In this document: positions 58,587 through 64,000 of the stretch, piece by piece
Numbering within the stretch: position 1 is the stretch's first letter
How the letters are laid out: every line of letters begins with the position of its first letter
Assembly (NCBI RefSeq): GCF_049800835.1
Contig: NZ_JBNAFU010000007.1
Location: 124,001 to 188,000 of the forward strand
DNA length: 64,000 bases
DNA from: Dinoroseobacter sp049800835
GTDB lineage: Bacteria; Pseudomonadota; Alphaproteobacteria; Rhodobacterales; Rhodobacteraceae
Reading direction: 5' to 3'
Notes under the pieces: generated by a model
Told to the model about the DNA's origin: nothing
The model's database searches: none
The model's input: the letters and a program-made list of their open reading frames with translations, nothing else
Made by a program: the position numbers and the translations under genes

Positions 58587-60452
58587 ATGTCAGGCACCAC
58601 TATCCGGCTGACCACCGCACAGGCGATCGTCAGGTTTCTGGCCGCGCAGTTTATCGAGGTTGACGGCGTGCGCACCCGTGTCTGTGGCGGCGGTTTCGGT
58701 ATCTTCGGGCACGGCAACGTGACCTGTCTTGGCGAAGCGCTCTACTCCTTTCAGGACACCCTGCCGCTCTACCGGGGGCAAAACGAACAAAGCATGGGAT
58801 TTGCGGCGGCCGCCTATGCGAAATACCACCTGCGCCGCCGGTTCATGTTCTGCACGGCCTCTGCCGGGCCCGGAACGGCCAACTTGATGACAGCTGCCGC
58901 GCTGGCGCATGCCAACCGGTTACCGATGCTCATGCTGTGCGGGGACGCGTTTCTGACCCGTCTGCCCGACCCGGTCCTGCAGCAGCTTGAACACTTCGGG
59001 AACCCCACCCTTGGACTGAACGACGGCTTCAAGGCCGTCAGCCGGTACTGGGATCGGATCACGCATCCCGCACAGGTCATCCAATCGCTGCCTGCCGCAC
59101 TGGCCACACTGCTTGACCCTGCTGATTGCGGCCCGGCATTTCTGGCGCTGCCGCAAGACGTGCAGGGCTGGACCTATGACTACCCAGAGGAGTTGTTCGT
59201 CGAGCGTACCCACCGCATTCGCAGGCAAGCCCCGGATTCCGGCGAGGTCGCCGAGGCTGCCGCCCTTTTGGCGAACGCGCAACGCCCGATGATCATTGCG
59301 GGCGGCGGTGTGCAGTATTCCGGCGCGGTGGCCGAGCTGACCGCATTTGCCCACGCCCATGCCATTCCCGTGGTAGAAACCATCGCGGGTCGCGCCAACA
59401 TGCTGGCAACGGACCCACTCAACATCGGTCCCATTGGCGTGACGGGATCCGACAGCGCAAACGCCGTGGCCGAAGCGGCAGATGTGATCCTGTCGGTTGG
59501 ATCGCGCCTCCAGGACTTCACCACCGGATCATGGACAGCGTTTGCCAAAGACGCGAGATTTGTGTCGCTCAATGCCGCGCGGCACGATGCGGGCAAGCAC
59601 ATGTCGCTTCCCATGGTCGGGGATGCCAAATTGGGTCTACAGGCGCTGGCGAAGGCGATGACGGGCTATCAGGCGCCCGCGACATGGACCGCGTTCGCCC
59701 GGGATGAGCGCAAGAAATGGGACGCGTATGTCGCCGACAACGTGCGCCCCGGCAATCGTCCGAACTCCTACGCCCAGGCGATCGGTGTTGTGAACGACTT
59801 GTGTGACCCGCGCGACAGGATCGTCGCAGCAGCTGGGGGCCTGCCTGCCGAGGTGACTGCGAATTGGCGCACGCTGGACATCGGAACGGTCGACGTGGAG
59901 TTCGGTTTTTCCTGCATGGGGTACGAGATCGCAGGCGGATGGGGTGCCCGGATCGCGCAATCTGAAACCGAGCCTGACAAGGATACGATCGTCTTTGTTG
60001 GCGACGGTTCGTACCTCTTGTTGAACTCCGATGTCTACTCTTCTGTTTTGACACAGAAAAAGATGATTGTTCTGTTGCTCGACAATGGCGGGTTCGCGGT
60101 CATCAACAAACTTCAGAACAACACCGGGAATGAGAGCTTCAACAATCTGATCGCCGATTGCCCGACGGTGCCTGAAGCGTTTGGCGTCGACTTTGTGGCT
60201 CATGCGACCGCGATGGGGGCGATCGCGGAACGCGCGGACTCTGCGGCGGAACTCGGTGAGGCGTTCAAACGCGCCAAGAGGGCAGATCGGACCACCGTGA
60301 TTGTCATGTCCGTCGATGCCTATGAGGGCTGGACGACCGAAGGCCACACCTGGTGGGAGGTTGGCACACCGCAGGTGTCCGACAGCGCAAAGGTGCGTGC
60401 GGCCCATGAAGACTGGGAAAGCAGCCGGGAAAAACAGCGGAGGGGTGTATGA
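58587..60452 (+). CDS. iolD: 3D-(3,5/4)-trihydroxycyclohexane-1,2-dione hydrolase IolD
   Basis: 621 residues from ATG 58587 with AAGGAAGGGGG upstream. Thiamine-diphosphate enzyme that opens the inositol ring product. Seen: the catalytic Glu region CLGEALYSFQ with QNEQSMGFAAAAYAK, SAGPGTANLMTAAALAHANRLPML, and the ThDP motif GDGSYLLLNSDVYSSVLTQKKMIVLLLDNGG. Starts the operon iolD-iolC-iolB2-iolJ-iolG, each gene coupled to the next. Confidence 0.96.
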   Translation: MSGTTIRLTTAQAIVRFLAAQFIEVDGVRTRVCGGGFGIFGHGNVTCLGEALYSFQDTLPLYRGQNEQSMGFAAAAYAKYHLRRRFMFCTASAGPGTANLMTAAALAHANRLPMLMLCGDAFLTRLPDPVLQQLEHFGNPTLGLNDGFKAVSRYWDRITHPAQVIQSLPAALATLLDPADCGPAFLALPQDVQGWTYDYPEELFVERTHRIRRQAPDSGEVAEAAALLANAQRPMIIAGGGVQYSGAVAELTAFAHAHAIPVVETIAGRANMLATDPLNIGPIGVTGSDSANAVAEAADVILSVGSRLQDFTTGSWTAFAKDARFVSLNAARHDAGKHMSLPMVGDAKLGLQALAKAMTGYQAPATWTAFARDERKKWDAYVADNVRPGNRPNSYAQAIGVVNDLCDPRDRIVAAAGGLPAEVTANWRTLDIGTVDVEFGFSCMGYEIAGGWGARIAQSETEPDKDTIVFVGDGSYLLLNSDVYSSVLTQKKMIVLLLDNGGFAVINKLQNNTGNESFNNLIADCPTVPEAFGVDFVAHATAMGAIAERADSAAELGEAFKRAKRADRTTVIVMSVDAYEGWTTEGHTWWEVGTPQVSDSAKVRAAHEDWESSREKQRRGV

Positions 60453-61432
60453 CGCCCCTGCGCGACGCCATCGCGAAGAACAGCTTTGCCGTCTTCGGAC
60501 GCGCGGGCATGGATCTCTTTCCCGACCCGCCCGGAACAAGAACCCGCGAGGCGGCGCAAATGTCGTGCGATCTGGGCGGCTCTTCGGCCAATATCGCGGC
60601 GGGCCTTTGCAAGTTCGGGGCACGCGCGGCGTTGATCACGTCCGTCTCCGATGACGCGGTCGGGTGGTTCTGTTTGACAAGGCTGCACCACTATGGCGTC
60701 GAAACCACGTATGTGAGGCGCATTTCAGGAGAATACCGCACATCCCTTGCGGTGTATGAAAGCCGGGTCGAGGACCACCAATCGGTCATTTATCGCAACG
60801 GGGCCGCCGATTTTCAGGTGACGCGCGAAGATGTGGATGCGGTGCCGCTGGCAGATTTTGGCGCTTTCATCACCGCAGGCACTGTCTTTGCCGCAGACCC
60901 ATCGCGTGACGCGGCATTTCATGCCTTTGACAAGGCACATGCAGCCGGGCTGCCAGTGTTGTTCGACATTGACTATCGCCCGTACTCCTGGCCCTCGGCA
61001 GAGGTCGCGGCAGACGTGTTGTCCCGGGCCGGAGATGCGAGCGATATGATTGTCGGAAATGACGAGGAATTCGGTTTCATGGCCGGCGACATGGCCAAAG
61101 GCCTGCAAAAAGCACAGGATCTCGCCAGCGAGGCTGATCGCCTGATCGTCTACAAGATGGGGGAAAAGGGTGCGATCACCTTCTACCGGGGGCAGGAGAT
61201 CAAGACCGGGATCTATGAAGTGACCGCCCTTAAACCTACGGGCGCGGGCGACAGCTTCATGGCAGGGCTGCTGTCGGGACTGGCGTCGGGATTGGACTTG
61301 CGTGACGCTGTCCTGCGCGGTTCGGCCTGTGCTGCGATCGTCGTCGCGCGGCCCGGCTGTGCCCCTGCCATGCCCACCGAAGACCAGCTGAAAGCCTTTT
61401 TGTCCGACCACCCCGGCCCAAGTGCTGCCTGA
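60449..61432 (+). CDS. iolC: 5-dehydro-2-deoxygluconokinase IolC
   Basis: 327 residues, start overlapping iolD (ATGA). PfkB-family kinase: N-terminal FAVFGRAGMDLFPDPPG, LGGSSANIAAGLCKFG, and the anion-hole/catalytic GAGDSFMAGLLSGL. Phosphorylates 2-deoxy-5-keto-gluconate. Single-domain kinase with no fused aldolase domain, unlike some bacterial IolC fusions. Confidence 0.95.
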   Translation: MTPLRDAIAKNSFAVFGRAGMDLFPDPPGTRTREAAQMSCDLGGSSANIAAGLCKFGARAALITSVSDDAVGWFCLTRLHHYGVETTYVRRISGEYRTSLAVYESRVEDHQSVIYRNGAADFQVTREDVDAVPLADFGAFITAGTVFAADPSRDAAFHAFDKAHAAGLPVLFDIDYRPYSWPSAEVAADVLSRAGDASDMIVGNDEEFGFMAGDMAKGLQKAQDLASEADRLIVYKMGEKGAITFYRGQEIKTGIYEVTALKPTGAGDSFMAGLLSGLASGLDLRDAVLRGSACAAIVVARPGCAPAMPTEDQLKAFLSDHPGPSAA

Positions 61433-61446
61433 CCGGAGACCAGCCC

Positions 61447-62289
61447 ATGCATATCGCGCCACATGACAACCGGAACACGCCCATCGTCGATGAGGAAAAC
61501 GATCTGGTGCCGCTGAACTTCTTCAATATCGTGAAACTGCGCAAAGGCGAGATTTTCGACAGCGAGGTGCCCGGCTATGAGACATGCGTCGTGCCCGCAA
61601 CCGGGCTGGTAACCGTCAGGGTCGGCAGTTTCCGGGTGAAGGATATCGGCGGGCGCGGCGTTGACGTCTGGGATGGTGAGCCCGAAGGCGTCTATGTGCC
61701 CTCCGGTCAGCCGGCGCAGATCATCTGTCAGTCCGATACGGCAGAGGTGTTCATCGCAGGCGCAAAGTACGAGCAGGTTCTGGAGCCTTTTGCGGTGCGC
61801 GCCGACGATCTCGATCTGGTGCAATATGGATCGGACGACACCAAGACGCACCGCAAGATAAAACACATACTCGGCCAGAAACAGGCAGGTCGCGTGGGCC
61901 GCCTGCTGGTCAGCGAGCTCTACACGGTCGGTCAGGGCGGCTGGTCGGGCTTTCCCGCGCACAAACACGACACGGACCGCCTGCCGGACGAAACGCGGCA
62001 TGACGAGACCTACAATTTCCGCTTTCGGCCAAACCACGGCTCCGGGCTGCAACTCCTGCAACGCGAAGACGGCGACGTCGGGGAGGCGTATCATATCGTG
62101 GACGGGTCCACGGTCTGCATCGACAAGGGATATCACCCCTGCGTGGTGATGCCGGGCTACGAGATGTACTACTTTACCATCCTCGGCGGGCTTTCCCAAC
62201 GCCCGCTGGTCCAGTACTTCCAACCCACCCATGCAGAGCAGTTGCATACGATCCCCGGGATCCTCGACATGGTTGCAAAATTCAAATGA
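61447..62289 (+). CDS. IolB/KduI-type isomerase, divergent paralogue
   Basis: 280 residues, CGGAGA before ATG 61447. Bicupin similar to IolB but distant from the canonical copy at 50115. Shared pattern: GWSGFPAHKHDTDR, HDETYNFRF, GYHPCVVMPGYEMYYFTILGG. Differences: the N-terminus (VPLNFFNIVKLRKGEIFDSEVPGYETCVV), an extended loop and a longer C-terminus (HAEQLHTIPGILDMVAKF). It sits where iolB is expected in the operon, so the pathway has two isomerases, or this one serves a different uronic or deoxy-sugar intermediate. Confidence 0.82.
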   Translation: MHIAPHDNRNTPIVDEENDLVPLNFFNIVKLRKGEIFDSEVPGYETCVVPATGLVTVRVGSFRVKDIGGRGVDVWDGEPEGVYVPSGQPAQIICQSDTAEVFIAGAKYEQVLEPFAVRADDLDLVQYGSDDTKTHRKIKHILGQKQAGRVGRLLVSELYTVGQGGWSGFPAHKHDTDRLPDETRHDETYNFRFRPNHGSGLQLLQREDGDVGEAYHIVDGSTVCIDKGYHPCVVMPGYEMYYFTILGGLSQRPLVQYFQPTHAEQLHTIPGILDMVAKFK

Positions 62290-63131
62290 CGCGCGCAACG
62301 CTCAAGGATGTTCTGACGCCTGCGCTCAGGGAGGGGTACGCCGTGGCGGGCCTCGTCTGCCTCGGCTGGGAAGACATGCGGGCTTTTGCCCGCGCGGCGG
62401 AGGCGGAGGGACTCCCGGTCATCCTGCAGGCAGGTCCGTCTTGCCGAAAGCACACTCCTCTGCCCGTTCTGGGCAAGATGTTCTCCACCCTCGCGGAAAG
62501 CGTTGCTGTCCCGGTCGTTGCGCATCTCGATCACGGTTACGCGGCAGAGGAGTGTCGCATCGCCATTGACTGCGGCTTCACCTCCGTCATGTTTGACGGC
62601 TCGCGTCTGCCTGTTGGACAGAACATCGCGGAAACAGGCGCTATCGTTCAGATGGCACATGCTGCCGGGGTCTCCTGTGAGGGCGAGATTGGATTTGTCG
62701 GCTATGCCGAGGGCGAAACCTCGCGCGGGACCGATCCAGACGAGGCCGCACGCTTCGCGCGTGAAACCGGCGTGGACGCAATGGCGATTTCCGTTGGTAA
62801 CGTGCATTTGCAACAGAACCAGGAAGGCGGGCTCGATGAGCCGCGCCTGCGCGCCATCGAAGCGGTCACGGACGTTCCTCTGGTCATCCATGGCGGCTCA
62901 GGCGTTCCGGGGCCTCAACGCGCAGCGCTCGCGCGGTCCAGTCGAATCTGCAAGTTCAACATCGGCACTGAGTTGCGGATGGTTTTCGGCCACGCCCTGC
63001 GGGAAGCGATCGCGCGTGATCCCGACGTCTTTGACCGGGTAACACTTCTGAGTGAGGTCGAAGCGCCGCTTGAGGCCGCCGCGCGCGCTGCGATCCGGGG
63101 CATCGGTCCTGACCACAGGAGGGCCGCATGA
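62286..63131 (+). CDS. iolJ: Class II aldolase, IolJ-like
   Basis: 281 residues, start overlapping the previous gene (ATGA). Fructose-bisphosphate-aldolase fold, zinc-dependent: AHLDHGYAAEECRIAIDCGFTSVMFDGS, GEIGFVGYAEGE, HGGSGVPG and KFNIGTELRMVFGHALRE. Cleaves 2-deoxy-5-keto-gluconate 6-phosphate to dihydroxyacetone phosphate and malonate semialdehyde. Completes the phosphate branch after IolC. Confidence 0.9.
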   Translation: MTRATLKDVLTPALREGYAVAGLVCLGWEDMRAFARAAEAEGLPVILQAGPSCRKHTPLPVLGKMFSTLAESVAVPVVAHLDHGYAAEECRIAIDCGFTSVMFDGSRLPVGQNIAETGAIVQMAHAAGVSCEGEIGFVGYAEGETSRGTDPDEAARFARETGVDAMAISVGNVHLQQNQEGGLDEPRLRAIEAVTDVPLVIHGGSGVPGPQRAALARSSRICKFNIGTELRMVFGHALREAIARDPDVFDRVTLLSEVEAPLEAAARAAIRGIGPDHRRAA

Positions 63132-64000
63132 TCCGTTTCGGCATCCTCGGCTGCGGACGGATCGGACAGGTTCATGCGCGGACCCTGCACCGGCTTCGCG
63201 GGGCAAGGGTGGCTGCGGTATCGGACGCGATGCCACTGGCAGCGGAAACACTGGCGGAGGAGGTCGGCGCCGAGGTGCGCGCGTCAGATGCGATCCTGTC
63301 CGCAGGGGACATCGACGCAATTGCGATCTGTACGCCGACAGACACGCATGCCGATCTGATCGAAGCCGCGGCGCATGCTGGAAAACCGGTGTTCTGCGAG
63401 AAGCCCATCGATCTGGATATCGACCGCGTTAAAGCCTGCCTGGAAACCGTGGCCGCAACCGGTACGCCGTTGCTGGTTGGGTTTCAAAGGCGCTTTGATC
63501 CGCATTTCAGGGCGCTGAAAGACGCGCTGACCGCCGGCAGGATCGGCCGGATCGAACAGATCATGATCACCAGTCGGGACCCCGGCCCGCCACCGCTGGA
63601 TTACATCAAACGCTCTGGCGGGCAGTTTCGGGACATGACGATCCATGATTTTGACATGGCCCGTTTTCTGCTTGATGGCCCCATAACGCGGGTCTTGGCT
63701 GTGGGCGGGGCGCTGGTCGATCCTGCCATAGGATCCGCAGGCGACACCGACACCGCGACGGTTCTGATGGAGACAACGACAGGCGCGCAGGTCGTCATCA
63801 CGAATTCACGGCGCGCGACCTATGGGTACGACCAGCGTGTCGAAGTGCTGGGCAGCGACGGGATGCTACAGGTGGGCAATCAGCCTGAAACAGCGCTTAG
63901 AACAGCCACCTCGTCCGGGTTTGAGCACCCTGTCCTGCTGGACTTTTTCATGGTCCGCTACAAGGACGCCTACGCCAACGAAATGCGCGCGTTCATGGAC
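63128..64000 (+). CDS. iolG: Inositol 2-dehydrogenase IolG (5' part)
   Basis: 291 residues are in the window, without stop, so the 3' end is outside. Start overlaps iolJ (ATGA). Gfo/Idh fold: IRFGILGCGRIGQVHARTLHRL, CEKPIDLDIDRVKACL with catalytic lysine, and the IolG motif SRDPGPPPLDYIKRSGGQF with FRDMTIHDFDMARFLL (D-x3-H). This is the best candidate for the myo-inositol enzyme among the three dehydrogenases. Confidence 0.93.
   Translation, partial: MIRFGILGCGRIGQVHARTLHRLRGARVAAVSDAMPLAAETLAEEVGAEVRASDAILSAGDIDAIAICTPTDTHADLIEAAAHAGKPVFCEKPIDLDIDRVKACLETVAATGTPLLVGFQRRFDPHFRALKDALTAGRIGRIEQIMITSRDPGPPPLDYIKRSGGQFRDMTIHDFDMARFLLDGPITRVLAVGGALVDPAIGSAGDTDTATVLMETTTGAQVVITNSRRATYGYDQRVEVLGSDGMLQVGNQPETALRTATSSGFEHPVLLDFFMVRYKDAYANEMRAFMD

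Noticed and set aside
1..64000. CRISPR array, rRNA, riboswitch or phage structural genes
   Set aside because: No regularly spaced repeats, rRNA segments or phage gene runs were seen when reading both strands; apart from the integrase and IS remnants there is no mobile-element cargo I can identify.

Overview
The window looks like chromosomal DNA of a marine alphaproteobacterium of the Rhodobacterales (Roseobacter group). The DNA is GC-rich with tightly overlapped operons. It carries a form I aerobic CO dehydrogenase operon, a soxBDAG sarcosine oxidase operon, TRAP/TAXI and TctA transporters, DUF1127 and DUF1289 proteins, and an intergenic CCTCCGGCGGAGG element of a kind I recall from Rhodobacterales genomes. 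The species cannot be named from this sequence alone.

Layout, left half. Positions 1-3538 hold the end of a TctA permease, an oxalyl/acyl-CoA ligase-like enzyme and a ketopantoate reductase-family protein. Positions 3602-12224 (minus strand) hold coxC-coxMSLDEF-orf27-coxG. CoxL has the form I active-site loop AYRCSFR, the regulator CoxC (MHYT + LytTR) lies just upstream of coxM, and paired direct repeats that could bind it sit between them. The 12.3-33.0 kb stretch is mostly housekeeping: a lytic transglycosylase gene broken by an in-frame stop, gatB, bolA, a J-domain protein, an M23 peptidase, tRNA-Leu(UAA), rhomboid, suhB, a divergent metR/metF pair, sufE, a lone AT-richer 2OG-Fe(II) oxygenase, sodB, soxBDAG with two extra membrane-protein genes inserted between soxB and soxD, ruvX and a double SpoIIAA-like protein.

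Middle. dusA (33066-34067) is followed on its 5' side by a broken tyrosine integrase of the kind that inserts into dusA. Beyond it are a truncated lipoprotein, a truncated YfcC-type carrier and an IS3-family orfA remnant whose inverted repeat now encodes the last residues of cueR. This reads as the decayed scar of a genomic island. A copA-cueR copper operon with a textbook MerR-type promoter follows, then a TAXI-TRAP uptake operon ending in a universal stress protein.

Right half. An RpiR regulator is divergent from an operon for an FAD/GcvT-type demethylating dehydrogenase, a BKACE enzyme, a GNAT protein and a class III aminotransferase: a coherent catabolic unit whose substrate I cannot name. 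From 50.1 kb to the end is an inositol/cyclitol catabolic locus: an ABC transporter, a small membrane protein and a canonical IolB on one operon; a LacI regulator; two Gfo/Idh dehydrogenases with an IolE-like enzyme; and iolD-iolC-iolB2-iolJ-iolG. Two identical 18-bp palindromes in the two divergent promoter regions tie these units into one regulon.
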